Positions 23,257 through 39,189 are shown, counted from the first letter of the stretch. The stretch is 64,000 nucleotides of DNA from Polyodon spathula (GCF_017654505.1 NC_054540.1:39072468-39136467), one strand, 5' to 3'. The notes: generated by a model not told the origin, from the letters alone. Translations and numbers: made by a program.

Positions 23257-25070
23257 TTTAAAACTATTTATAACTATTTTATAAGGGAGAGTTTACAGTT
23301 TATCAAACTTCATATGTAAAATATCAACTGTGGTTTAAAATGTATATTTAACCTTGACTAAACTGAAACGCAATCAGTGGAACCAATTCATTTCCTCGTG
23401 CTACTCATGTTAAACAGCGGTTTAAATTACTTTTGCTTCAAGGAAATATCTGCTTATTAAAATCAACCAGAATTTAGCTCTGTTTACACAGTAAGGTATG
23501 CGCCAGTTGATATAAATCATGTTTTTTTAAATCTGAAGATTACATTACCAATCAGGAGATTGCAATCAAAAAAGTTTTAAGGTAGTCATTTATGACAGAA
23601 AGTTCTGGTAGCAAAGCTTTTTTCCCTTAAGTTTAGTCTAATCAGAGCTCACACTCATTGTATGATTGCTTTCAACATGGCTGTTTTAAGCTTATCAACA
23701 TTGTAACTGTATCCCACCTACTGCTTCCTAAATATCATGGAATCCTGAATACCATCTGTTCTGCTACTCTTAGACTCTTATACACTTGCACCCAAATAGC
23801 TAATACAGTAGTTAAAAATAGATATTGCTCTTGCCTCACAAAACAGTCTATAGTCATGTGGTCAATAGTCCCTTATGACGCCACTTCACAATAAACAAAA
23901 TGGCGGACCAGCCGCATCATCACTAAGTATTTAATAGATACAATTTTAATAAAAACAGATAAAGACAGTAGTTTTCACCTTAAAGGAAAATTGTTCCCCT
24001 TGAGTTGACTAGGGCATTGCTTCCTGTAAATAGAACAGCTCTCACAGGCAAATGCTTGTATAACAAAACTATAAAATCAGATAGAAAAACAGCAACTGAA
24101 CATATTAAAGTATGTTGTAGAATTCCAGCCCACTTGTTTTGTACCTCCAGGTAAAGTGACTTTGGTGAAATACCTACTACCGTTCTGGAGTTTCTGTAAT
24201 CTTCTCTGCACAGACTCTATGATTGAACTTCACTGCTATAAGCACACACAGGGCAATGCATTTGTGGCTTTTATTTCTGGACAGGGTTCCTTCACATTTC
24301 ACATGATTTTAAACCAAAGCACAAACAAACATGTTATTTCACATACATAAGCAGACGTTTGTTTGGGATAGGACCAAAAGAAAAAGTTACGTTATTCTAA
24401 ATTATAGTTTAGTATTGATGGCTGCCACGCAAGCAACATGAATGAACTAATACTATAAGCATGTTGGCTATAATTATGTCACTGTCATAGCTTGATTTCC
24501 CACAGAACTAGCTGCAGTATAATTAGAAACACTGCAAGGGTTGGTACACACCTCATAACAATTTCTTTTTTTTCAACACAACACAGCTGGAGACTAACCC
24601 CTTTCACTACTTGACTGCAAAGTAAACTTAGGTCATATTTTAATGTGAAATGAATCTAAGATGTTGGTTATGAATTCTATGAAATAACTAGAAACAACTA
24701 GAAACCTACTTATTAACACTACTTATCCCAATGAAGTGCCACTTAAACAGTATAAATCATTTAATATATTCTGGAAACTCCTGTCGAATCAAGTAAATTG
24801 ACGTAATTGCAATTTTCAGTGCAAGGGTGACTTAGATCAATTGTATTAGAAACTATTTCCACCATTTTTGACAGGTAAAAAAGAAATAATGGGAAAGCCA
24901 CATTTTGCAGACAATTGTAAAGTTTCACCTTGATTTTAACTGACTGAAAAAGAAAACTATTTCAAATATCTATGTAGTTTGCATTTAAAATAACCCCTGG
25001 CAGAAACAAGATACAATCAGAGCTAATCGTATACAAATCAGACGCAACAAAAAGCTGTTTTTGCACTTAC
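23257..25070. other. Non-coding stretch below the kcnq1 exon 15 equivalent
   Basis: Lies in the intron or 3' flank after the last recognised kcnq1 exon. A small CpG-containing spot at 23876-23920 includes CAAAATGGCGGAC, a YY1-type motif. The final kcnq1 exon was sought here and not recognised. Confidence 0.45.
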
Positions 25071-25132
25071 CTTATCCTCCAGGCGAATCAGTCTGGCTCC
25101 TACCGTATAGTATCCTTTGTCTAGACCCTTTT
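25071..25132 (-). CDS. kcnq1: kcnq1 (Kv7.1), exon equivalent to human exon 15
   Basis: A 62-bp exon, exactly the length of human exon 15. It is bounded on the minus strand by a TTTCTATTCTTTAG acceptor and a GTAAGT donor. Completing the codon begun by the previous exon, it reads EKGLDKGYYTVGARLIRLED followed by Lys. This corresponds to the start of helix D, the C-terminal coiled coil through which KCNQ subunits form tetramers. The conserved VGARL..LEDK pattern identifies the family. Kv7.1 is the pore-forming subunit of slow, voltage-gated potassium channels in plasma membranes of heart and epithelia. The next (final) exon was not recognised in the 25 kb downstream. Confidence 0.93.
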
Positions 25133-28570
<3,438 letters not shown>

Positions 28571-28611
28571 CTGAGAGAAACATCCCCGGTTTTCCTAAAG
28601 AGTGGTCCAGT
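28571..28611 (-). CDS. kcnq1: kcnq1 (Kv7.1), exon equivalent to human exon 14
   Basis: A 41-bp exon with acceptor GTGTACACTCAG and donor GTAAAG on the minus strand. Its first base completes an Arg codon begun in the preceding exon. It then reads LDHSLGKPGMFLS and donates one G to the next codon. It aligns with the human LDQSIGKPSLFISVSE segment in the linker between helices C and D, two codons shorter (41 versus 47 bp). The frame is kept because the difference is six bases. The linker is known to be variable in the family. The exon is identified by the LDxSxGKP core plus exact phase agreement on both sides. Confidence 0.9.
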
Positions 28612-29779
28612 CTGAGTGTACACAAACACAAACAAATATCAAGTTTGTGTAATTGAATGGAACAAGAGATATAGGGGGTTGGTAGTCACAGCAAAATATA
28701 CAGGATATACATACATGCATGTTCCTGCTAAAAATAATTGCATAGTACTGTAGTTGCTACTGCCATCATAAAGCTGTAGTGACCCAGATTCATGTTTAAG
28801 GTATGATTACTTGGTTACATTTAATGCATGTTCCTATTGTGCACTCTGCTGTCTGTTTCTAGTTTGTTTACATTCTATAAAATTAGTTTCAGCTGACAGC
28901 GCACAAGCCTGGGCAAGCTTTGAGGCCTTCTTGCCCTCTGTTACCATGTACAACAGCCTTTGTACATGAAACAAACATACTGTATAGGCCTTGGACTTGT
29001 AGGCCTACACATTGTTTTAGTACTGAATTGACCATGACTACAGGGCAATGGATATTTGATGTTTCACCTCTATGAATAACTATTGACCACTGGGCAAGAG
29101 CACAAACAATTTTAGCCATGCGACACTATTAGCCAATTGGGTTACGATTTACATGATAAACTGAAATACATGCTCTTCCAGAATACATTTTAAACTTTAT
29201 TTTGGCAAATTGTCATTGTCACATTATTATATTGGAGAATATCTTCCATGTTGCAATATTAGAAATTGGGAAGCTATATTCTGATGTATTTTTAATATAT
29301 TTCTACTAGTGAATGACATCACTGAATCAAGATAAAAAAAAATAAAATAAATAAAAAAGATGATATTCACTTAATGAAACAATACATGTAAGACTTCTCT
29401 CAAGCTACAAGGTGAATTGAAGTGGACCCTGGTCACAGCCTTGCAATGGCCCATATTATTTATGTCTGCAATTTAAATTAGTTACATATCTTTAGTCAGA
29501 GAAAGCATTGAACATTGTTGCATTTCATTTAATACACATTCTTGCAAAATTATGACTGTAAATTCTGAGGATAACTGAAGCAGCTGTGAAATCTTCATTG
29601 TAAACTGATTTTTAAAACGTTACAGCGAGGCTATCCAAATATTCTTTGGAAATTCACTGACGATGTGAACAACGAATAATTGTGATCGTAGTTTCAACAA
29701 TGTTTGCTTTCTGATAACATACATATTTTAGAGTTCACTTCAGTTTATGGTGACAAAAACTACATTGTAAAAGTGCTTA

Positions 29780-29941
<162 letters not shown>

Positions 29942-30362
29942 TTAAGATACTCAAGACCTGGAAACCCTCCCTTGTCATTCCGTCCTGGGCTTTAACAAAC
30001 AGAGCCTCATGAACAAAACTGTGCCATGTGGAACCCTAAAGTTGCTTTGGTGTAGACCAGCTTCAAATTCAAACCGTAGTCCGGAGGTGAAAGGCAAAAA
30101 CTTTTTACTGTCACGCATTTCTGTTACTGTTGTGTCACTGTAAAAATGGCAGTTTTATGTCATTCAATTAACAATTTTGTAAAAGCCAAAACATACATTT
30201 GTTTATATAATTAAAGAGAAAACATTGGGGGCCCTATTTAGCAAATATGTGCGCTGCCGCCAAAAAACGATAGCGTTAGCAAACCGCTGCGATAGCTCAG
30301 AAAACACAGATGACTGTTACATATTTGGGGAAGTATCCTCTCTTTGTCTGGCCATGTAGAAA

Positions 30363-30430
30363 TTATTATTTTTATTATTATTATATATTTATTAGCAGAT
30401 GCCCTTATCCAGGGCAACTTCCAATTGTTA
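30363..30430 (-). repeat. L2-type LINE 3' tail
   Basis: On the minus strand it reads CCTGGATAAGGGCATCTGCT followed by AATAAATA and an ATT-rich simple tail, the standard 3' end of vertebrate L2 LINEs and SINEs that share it. No coding part is attached. Confidence 0.7.
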
Positions 30431-30820
30431 CGAAATCACAGTACAAAGTATCACATTAATCCAGTGCGCACTCCATATTTCTTTTATTTCTCTTTTTTCT
30501 CTCACCTTTCTTTGCCTGCTTCCCTCCCTGGTAGTTTCACCGGTAGTTATAGTTGACCATGAAATCTGTGCACAGTTTAGTCCTGGTTTTCACATGCAAC
30601 ACTGTTGATGGTTTGCTGAATCTCTAATTTGTATGTAAATGAGAACACTCCCCTTCAGCCCATGTCTAGTGCTAACGCTGACTTGCCGAATGGGCACTCA
30701 AACACAGTTGCTAAATCACGTATGTGGGCAAAGTCTTTTGGCCCACTCTTGCACCTGATTCTGGTGCACTAACTGTTAACAGCTCAAATGTAGTATTTGT
30801 AGCAGGGATGTATGACATAT

Positions 30821-31386
30821 TGTGACAGGGTAGCCGTGTGGTGAAGTCAGGCCAGAATGCAGGAAGAAACAGACAAGTTGCAGTACAGCAGGGCAAAAGA
30901 CGCTGCGGTTCAGTTTATTTAAAAAACAAAACGAAAAAAATTAAACAAAACAATGCTCACAGAGCAAAATAAAAGTTTAAGCAAAGTAATCACAAACACA
31001 ATAAAAAAATAAATATTCCAGGTCAGGCTGGGTAAATCGCCTTCACTCTTCTAGATTTATGTTAGTTTAGTTTTCTCTCTTATCTCCACCCCTCTTGTTC
31101 TTATAAACACCCACCCCGAGCAGGGAGAATTGCAGGCTTATACATCGTGGTTGAGGGGTTTAACTAGCTAGTAATTATTCTATTACTCCTCTGCCACAAT
31201 CTCCACAAGTTTATTAATGTGCACGGAACCAACCATCCATGCTGCAACACAAATACAAAAACAAAACATACAGCTACGCCATCAATACATTTACAAATTA
31301 ATTAATCAAAAAACATAAATATAAAATAACACAAATGAGATACAGGAGCAGAGGGGAAATAAATAAAGGCTCCTCACCCTGTTACA
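30821..31386 (-). mobile_element. Solo LTR, minus strand, target duplication CATAT
   Basis: On the minus strand it begins TGTAACAGGGTGAGG and ends GGCTACCCTGTCACA. It is flanked by perfect 5-bp direct repeats CATAT (30816-30820 and 31387-31391). A TATA-like ATAAGCC lies in the middle and an AATAAA follows toward its 3' end (about 30915-30920 in window orientation). The last 100 bases match the family at 22876-23251. It sits within the 1666-bp kcnq1 intron, in kcnq1 sense, so its AATAAA could act as an intronic polyadenylation signal. Confidence 0.85.
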
Positions 31387-31556
31387 CATATACTGTATAA
31401 TGTAGTTCAGGACAGATTTTGTGCAATGCTTTTGTTTTATGTGATCATGATGACACCTATGGCAAAATAAGTTGTACTGGAATCTTCAGGAATTGTGAGC
31501 TGTCTTTCCTTTTCCTAATTACTTGAAAGTTTTTCTTGAACAAATTTTCCTCTTAC

Positions 31557-31632
31557 CTGAAATTTCCGTCTGGCTACAAAGTACTGCATTCTTCTTATGA
31601 CTTTGACAGCCGCTTTGTGTGCCTCAGTCAGT
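31557..31632 (-). CDS. kcnq1: kcnq1 (Kv7.1), exon equivalent to human exon 12
   Basis: A 76-bp exon, the exact human exon 12 length, with acceptor TTTTCTTATTTCAG and donor GTAAGA on the minus strand. The first base completes an upstream codon. The rest reads LTEAHKAAVKVIRRMQYFVA then RRKFQ. The VIRRMQYFVA-basic-KF core is helix B, the second calmodulin-binding helix of the Kv7.1 cytoplasmic tail. Calmodulin bridging helices A and B is needed for folding, surface delivery and calcium-sensitive gating. The start of the exon (LTEAHKA) differs from mammals (LREHHRA). The preceding exon was not recognised anywhere up to 64000. Confidence 0.95.
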
Positions 31633-34600
31633 CTGAAATAAGAAAACAAACAAAAAGCCAATGACGGAGTTAATTTTTTTCAGTCTGTGGCAGGAATTAG
31701 CCTTTTCTCCGAAAGCAAACCACAAGTATTCAGCGCCAAGTCTGCAGCTGCTATGGGGCCTAGGTAGGCAGAACGGCATATTAATTCAACTCTGAGGGCA
31801 CGGGACTGATCATCACAGGTTATCGATCCGTCCATTGAAAAACATCCACACTTCCAGTTGTATTTACACACTGACTCCCTCCTAGAAAGGAAAAATTAAA
31901 TTTCTTCATATTAATTAATGAGACCCTTGTCAACAAACAAATTCCTAATCTTACACTTTTTCTGCACGACAAGGAAAATAAAAACACAAAATAAACTACC
32001 ACTTTAAAAAAAAAAAAAGCTTGAAGGTACGTGTCCGACCCCATAATGATGATCACCCGTGGTGTCCTATCTGTATGACTTCAAAATCCACACACAGAAC
32101 AAGAGAAATTCATTTGGTGGTCTTAGACCGTAGTTCACATTTGTCCATCACACAAAAACAGAACCTGCTTGACCCAGGATATAATGAGGAAATTAATTGT
32201 TAAAATAAGAAATATATTGCCCTTGTAAAAATAAAATAAATCTTTGTAGTGAAACTGCATTGCTGTTGCAAAGCAGACTGTCCCTGTATCCTACAAATTT
32301 CAAGTGCCCTCTATATACCTGACAGAACATAAAGATTTTTTGATGTTTTTTATGACCTCTGGAGAGAAAAGCATGCACGCCGATGAGTTTGTTCAGGTGC
32401 CTAGACTATTTAGTGTAAAATGAATGCTTTGATTGCATTTGAAAGTAAAGGACACTTTTTTGTCAAACTTTCAGAGTGTTGCAACTGTAAATAATTAGCA
32501 AAATTATTTAAAGCCCATAGGCCATGTTCTCGTTTGCCTAACTTGGTACTGACAACCAACTTGTTTGGGTAGGATGTCTTGGGACCAGTCTGCTCAAGCA
32601 AGTTGTTGGAGTCCCATTGCTGATTAGCTGTTTTCCATAGCCTTTCATTTACTATCAAGTGGCAGACTTGTGGACCGTGTGGTAGCTAGTACATGTAAGT
32701 AATAAAATTTTTCCCACAACTTGTTGCTTAACATATTTGCTTGGGTGCACCATGGGCACAACTTCAGCATGTATTTTTGTTGGCCTAAAAAGATCAGCAT
32801 CAATCAAATCTAACAGGTTTAGGAGCAATAGATTAAACATTTAAAGGGAATAGGTGCGATTCGTTTAACAAAAAGAAAGCAACACCACTGTGTGCAAGTT
32901 TTCCCTGCATTGTATTGCTTTGTGGATGCAGTCTGACCATTAAAACAATAATGCATCAGCCTGCTCATGCAAAATAAAGACATTCAGCCTCATAACCTTG
33001 CAGGACTGGGAGGGTAGAGTTTAAAAAAAAAATAAAAAAATGTGTAAGGTCATTTCAAAAAGCAAATGTTGAAAGGGATTCCAAACAACACAGAGAAAAA
33101 GAAGATTTTATTGTTGTTCAATTCTATGATTTAAAAGAAAAAAAAAATCACATAGTTTGAATGTAATGTCATGTTGTTAAAAATGATTTAACAATCTTGG
33201 AGTTGGAGGTCATGACTTTGTTAATCTACATGAGGAAGTCAGACAAAAACTAAAACAATGTGAAAAGGCCTGAAGACTATACCACACTCCGTCTCTATAG
33301 TCTATTATGAGTCAGTCATTAACCAACTTGTCCAAGCAATAGTCGCTCAACTAAAACATTAATTTAATGAAGCAGGGAGTGGAGTACATTTGAGGTGGAG
33401 GTTATGTAATTTAACACCATCAGCTGCATAGCACTGGGATATGTTAGCTCATACGCTGTGCTATATGCTAAAGAGTAATTTTGCAGTTTTCCGATTGGTT
33501 ATACATACTATACATTTACCATGGTGTGCCGTGTTTTTAATATGCTTTACTCTACCCCTCTGTGCTTTACATTGCTTACCTATGCTTTACCATGGTTGCA
33601 CTTTCACTGTGAAAAAGTTTAAGGGAGGACTCTAACATGGTAAAAAAAAATAATAATAAAAACCTTAGCAGTACAATCAGCATTACTGAGCAATGGCAGC
33701 ATATTTTATTAGGAACAAATATTACACAGCGGTCTTGATAGTGTATGTTAGCATAGCACGGATTTTGAACTGCTATTAAGTTGTTACCATTCTTATCATT
33801 GCATTTTTTCTATCAATGCCATTTGGTGAGGAATCATTATATTTATCACCACTTACAACTCTCAAGGATATTTAATTCAATTGCACCATAGATAGCCAAA
33901 TTCAAACTAAACTATGTAAGTGTATATTGCTGTATTATGTAATTATAGCTCTACTGTTATTCCACAATACAGGCTGAAACTTGCATCACAGTTGAATTAG
34001 ATGCAATTTTCTTTACAGTTGCTTTACTAAAATTTCATAGCTATCACTGCGCCGCCTCCTTCAACCCAAGTTCATAGCTTTTCTAAAACCATAGAGAAGG
34101 GAGGAACTTCACACTTATTGTAGCTGTTCACAAATGAAATTACAGGATCACCTGGTAACCTCGGGAATGATTACACATGACATTTATTATTATTGACGCG
34201 TGTAAATATTCCCGCAGTGCTCCAGCACTGCTACTTGATTATTCTGTATGAAGATCATGTGTACACCATTGTACCACCGCTATCCAATATATATCACTTT
34301 AAAAACTGTAAACACACAACATAGTATAAAAGCATCTTTAATTGCATTTATACATTTTATTACATTTGTATTGTAGCAATGAGCATATTCAAACATTAAT
34401 ATTCGAACATTAAGGAAGCAAAGAGCAGTTATCATCAATTTAGGCTTGTTGCTACTTTACAGCTTTTCTATGGTTTAAATAATGTTTTTTTTTGTTTAGT
34501 TTTTTTACACACATCAATAAAGAGAATAATGAGCACTGCTAGATTTTCATAACCTTGGTGGTATTTATATCAAATAATTCAGATCAGTTAAATACACCTC

Positions 34601-35377
34601 ATGTTCTGAAATGGCAGTCTGGGTATCAAAAAGATTAAAGCTTCATGGAACACTCAGCTTACCCTTTTATATACGGGACAGGAGGAAGGGCTGTGTGGAA
34701 AAAGAACCTCAGGAATCGAGAATAGGAGAGAAGTGCTTTGTGACAGGAAAGAGTACAGGGTTTTCCCGTGGCTCACGGAGCTGCCCTTGCAGAGGTGATA
34801 CCGAACCGATCAGCCTCCAAGGCTGGGAAGCATCTGTTACTTCCCCTGGAAACCAGGAAAGTTAGGGTAGATTTGGCCAGGGGTCCCCTCTGGCTCTTGG
34901 AGAACCTTACTGGCGTAGGACGAGGCCCTTGAAGGTTGGGAAGTGAACTTCCCTCAGGGATTGTTGTTAGAAGCAGAGCAACAGTAGCAGAAGTGAGGCA
35001 GCATAATGGAGGAGGAAGTCATAGTAGAGGATGGTGGAAAATGAACTGTCATTGCTGCTTTTTGAATGGCTTTTGCAATTTAAATTTAAATATCTCTGCT
35101 ATGTGAATATTTCACACATGTCTGTTCTTAAGTGTTACTAAATATTTGAATTAAATACCCATACAGTGTTCCAGCTGCAGAATCGTAAATATGAATACAT
35201 TATATGTACTTGCTGCTTCAACCGCCAGACCCGCAGTTTATGCGGCCTATTGAAATCAATACAATATAGCAGACAATTTAGACTGGGCTTTGTAATAAAA
35301 TCTAAGTCATTGTGAAATAACATTATAATCTTGTTGAGAGCTTGAAACACTGATGAAAGTCATTCTACACATCATAT
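31633..35377 (-). other. kcnq1: Probable start of a very long kcnq1 intron
   Basis: Upstream of the exon 12 equivalent and without a recognisable exon. AT-rich with A-runs near 32005 and 33025. A block at about 34605-35030 is more GC-rich and open on the plus strand (84 codons at 34611-34865) but matches no family I know. Confidence 0.55.
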
Positions 35378-35855
35378 ATGTGCTACCCTGATTGTGACGG
35401 TGCAAGTTCTCTGCACAGATCAGTGACCATCAGGACTGATGCTACACGAAAACCAGAGACTGTTGCATTTTACAACGCAACAAAAAGTGTGGATATACTG
35501 GGTCAAATGGCACAGTTGTATTCTGTCAAAGGTGGTACTCACAGGTGGCCTGTGTCTGTTTCTTATAATGTTTTGGACCTGGCAGCCATCAACACAATCA
35601 CTCAGAGGGACTTCATTTTGCTGCCGGCCCTGGAGCTACGGCAGAAACATTTTGGTAAGAGACACGAAAGCTGGATGGCAAATGCCCCTCAACCTTCCAC
35701 CAGTGCTGCACCCACTGGCACACAGAATAAAAGACAATGCCAGGTTGCTAAATGCAATAAAAACATAATTTTTGATGTCTGCGTCTGTTGTGAAAAGGCA
35801 GTCTGTGGCAAATGAACTGGTAATTTGAAAAGCGTGTTTTCTGCATAGATTGTAC
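35378..35855 (+). pseudogene. piggyBac-like transposase, C-terminal remnant
   Basis: A 145-codon frame begins inside the transposase core. RKPETVAFYNATKSVDILGQ and MAQLYSVKGGTHRWPVSV match the piggyBac-derived transposase segment, where a GG-V-D motif usually stands and the second Gly is replaced. NVLDLAAINT follows. The C-terminal cysteine-rich finger reads CQVAKCNKNIIFDVCVCCEK then AVCGK. The frame stops at TGA (35813-35815), exactly where another Cys of the finger is expected; the same frame then reads TGNLKSVFCIDC. The N-terminal two thirds, including the first catalytic aspartates, are absent. The family cuts and pastes at TTAA sites; this copy is dead. Confidence 0.85.
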
Positions 35856-37390
35856 TTAGAAGGCTGTAATAGAACTCTGAACAGACAGACAGAGCCTTTG
35901 AACTGTTTTACTCAAAGCGCTTTCACATTGCATGTTATGTTATATTTTTGTTTTATGCTATTTTTATAACTAGTTATTTATGTTTCATAGTTGAATATGT
36001 GCTTTCTACACCTGTTTACACAGAAGTGTATTATTGCGTAAAGTTTATTTTATTACAGTTGTTCATGTTTATGTATGTGTTTTTTGACAAAATTAGAAAG
36101 TTTAATTTTCAATGTAAATACACTGCTCTGAAAATGTTATGTATGAGGTTCACAAATAAAAATATTAAGTTGTATCCGTTTGTTTGTTTTTCATTTTCAT
36201 ATCAAAGCCATTTTAAAATGGTTGTATGTAGTGATTATGCAGATATTATTGGCGGGACAGAATGGGGGGAGCTCTTGTTCCTGCTCCTCGAATCACACTA
36301 AAGGTTACAATAATATCATTAAGTCATATTGTATTTTTGCCAGTGTCTGTATATCCTCTTGAACATCCTCCACAAGAAACAAAAGATTTAAAGTACATGG
36401 TACATTATGGTAAAGCTGAATTTAATTGTTTTACTGTAATTTATTTGAAGCTGTTTATGAAGAACAAATACCAAACCACCTTGTAGATACTTCAGTGCTA
36501 CACTTCCAATCAACTTTGAGACATGGCTTGAAAGAAACTAAGCCGACATTGAAAACATGTCAGTCATAGGGAAAGCAGTGATTGGCACTCAAAGGCAAGC
36601 CAATCTGTGTGACTTCTGGGAATTTTAGTTATTTTAAAGAAAAAATACATGAAAACAATTGGAATGTTTCATTTTTGTATTTTTTTTTTTTCCTAATACA
36701 CTGAGAGTCATTTTAGAAAAAAATCTAAACAGACTGAATCATATTTCCTACAAGGACTCAAACTCCCAGAAGCAAAGAAGATGCGTTCCTTCAACGGGAA
36801 GTGCAAGATGGAAAAGAGAGCAAAAGATGGAGGCTAGTTTTACTGTATACAAATGCTATAAAAAAAAAAAAAAAAAAAAACACCATAAAAAATCAAATAT
36901 TATACAATTCCTTCCTGTTTAAATAGTGCATGATACTGTATACAATACCAAAGATTTAGGGCTATTAAGAGAACATCACACAACAAGACAGGTTAAAGGG
37001 TTGTTCAGAGGAAAAGGTGTTTGGATAATCAAAGTCTGGATATTTAAGATTTGACTGTGAATAGGCCCTTTGTTTTAAATACCCATAAAGCACCAGTGCA
37101 ACACAACTTAAACCAATTTCAAAGAGCAACCATACAACACCTCAATTTACCAAACACAAATACAATCCCAGACAGAGCAACAAGGGCATCAGTGCATTGC
37201 GTGTTTCTAACTTAGTAAAGTGCTGTAGTGAAATATATCTTCAATTTTGAGCAGCTATTTAAATCCACAGCATGAATAACCTATCCCAGACTAATCTACA
37301 GTACATGCAGCCAAACATTTTGAGCGATTTGTTTTAAAAATGCTTACTAGGTAAAATAGGATATACAGTATTAAAAAAATCCTTACATAC
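35856..37390. other. kcnq1: Intronic stretch, no gene seen
   Basis: AT-rich with a T run near 36680 and an A run at 36860-36880. No exon or transposon frame was recognised. Confidence 0.5.
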
Positions 37391-37824
37391 TGTAGCACTC
37401 TATCTCTGAGTTTGGCCCTGTGTCTATGACTTCCGATTCCTGAAATTTGGGTGGTGGTGGGGGTGGAGTGAGAGGACAGTGGCAAGCGGTGCTGAGACGA
37501 AGGAGAGCTGTTGATGGACTGAAAGAAAGATTGGAGAACAGGCAAGGAGAGCCAGAGAGAAGCGGGACTAAAGAAAACCAGAAAAGAAACCAGAGACTGC
37601 ACTTAGTTGGCTGTAGCACACGGTCACAACAGTGTACTTTGGAATGAAATTGTTTTATTTTGTCACAGTCTCCACTACACTGCTCAGCTGTAGCTGCAGC
37701 TGTAGCACTGGCTGCTAAAGAAGTACGCTTCACCTGTCAAGTGTAGAGTCCCGGCTTAATAAATCGTTGAATTCGCAAACCGGAAAGCTCAGTGTGAGTC
37801 TGCCTTCATTTATGCAACGCTACA
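37391..37824 (+). mobile_element. Possible solo LTR of a second family
   Basis: Begins TGTAGCACTC and ends AACGCTACA, giving 6-bp inverted ends TGTAGC/GCTACA. An AATAAA lies at about 37758, 66 bases before the end, as in an LTR. The internal purine-rich block (37440-37600) has no coding match. No clear target duplication was found, so confidence is lower than for the other LTRs. Confidence 0.5.
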
Positions 37825-38641
37825 GTATAATAGATTATTAATTTAGTATTCTAGAAGAAATACAGAAACATTTATTACAATATAGTGCTGAAGCAGGTCG
37901 AGGCAGCACAGTGTTGAAAAGTCACATTCTGTGCATACTGTAATTTGAAAAGATTATCACTGTCTTATCTGAACAAGAAACATTATTGCTCCAGTCCTTT
38001 GTGTTAAAGAGCTGCGTGACTTTGGCAGCCACACTTGCAGCCTCAGGTTAAGAACCCGCAGTTTTAGCCCTGATTATGTTGACTGATATGGATTAACAAA
38101 ACAGTAGGCACAAGTAACTCTGTGAGAGATGACCTTTTTATGCCATTTAGAATGTTGCCTTTTTACATTGTATAGGTGGATCGAGAGATGTTCTGACTGC
38201 ATAAGATTTGCATGCACTAAGTTCATGAAAAATTTGACACCGCAACCCTGTTTCCTTCAGGACTTCAATAACCTTACTACTAAAGAAAAAGGACAAGGTG
38301 TTAGTGATTGATACCAGCGGTAAAACAATTCCAATACACTTTTACAAACTATGCAAATAACTTTTCTCCCCTTGTTTTAAGAGCTGCTGAAACTGTATGT
38401 TGTTGAGTACGATAAACATTAAAAAAAGCCGATACATTAAAAAATCTCAGATCTGTTTTCGAATACATGTTTAAGTCTGATCTTTTATTGAGTAAACATA
38501 CTACATGCAGTGAACAGGGCTGATAGAACAGATACAGCATCTTAATACTGCTTTTAGTTAAATGTATTTCCATTATGGAGCAAATGCTCCCACATTCTTC
38601 ATTCTCCCCTATGTTCTATCTGTCATACTTACATGTAAGTA
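37825..38641. other. Intronic stretch, no gene seen
   Basis: AT-rich sequence with no recognised exon, RNA gene or repeat. Confidence 0.5.
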
Positions 38642-39189
38642 TGTGGTAAAATGTCCCAGTCAAAGCTGATCTGCACCCTTGAAATAGTAAACCCAGACTC
38701 AGAAACTGCAATCAGCGCTTTCACACACTTTTAGTGGTTGTAAACAAACAGGAATAAAACAAAAGGTTTAAACAAATAAATAATTTAAACAAAGCTCTTC
38801 AAAAGAAAACAGCACCCATGCTATGGCTATCATGTGCATTCTCTTTCACTGTTCAGGCTAGGCAAGGGAAGGCAAGGCAAGAACCTTTACTGAACCATCT
38901 CTCATCCATTGCAAACAAACAGTGCTTTGTTCTCTTTTATAGGACGTGGAATGAGGTTAATTGACAGTCAGTCAATCAATCATCACTTGGCCACATTCCT
39001 TGACCACATCCATTTTAACAATTACAAAATATCATATTTTTTCTAATTAAACAATTAAACCTTAGTGATATGGCTGTGTAAAGGTGGCCATCTTGATCCC
39101 AGGCTGTTCCTCCACAACTGAGTCAATGACGGCTATCAGTCACAAATAAATACATATTTCTAAGCATACAGGGCATCTGCCCTGTCACA
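38642..39189 (-). mobile_element. Solo LTR, minus strand, target duplication AGTA
   Basis: On the minus strand it starts TGTGACAGGGCAGATG and ends TTTTACCACA. The 4-bp repeat AGTA flanks it (38638-38641 and 39190-39193). A TATA box (TATAAAAGAG on the minus strand, about 38931-38942) sits mid-element. It shares the TGTGACAGGG start with other LTRs here but little else, so it is a separate subfamily. Confidence 0.72.

Noticed and set aside
34611..34865. 84-codon plus-strand gene
   Set aside because: Cys/Gly/Arg-rich composition, no domain, no splice or promoter signals, and no second supporting feature. Possibly part of an unknown repeat.
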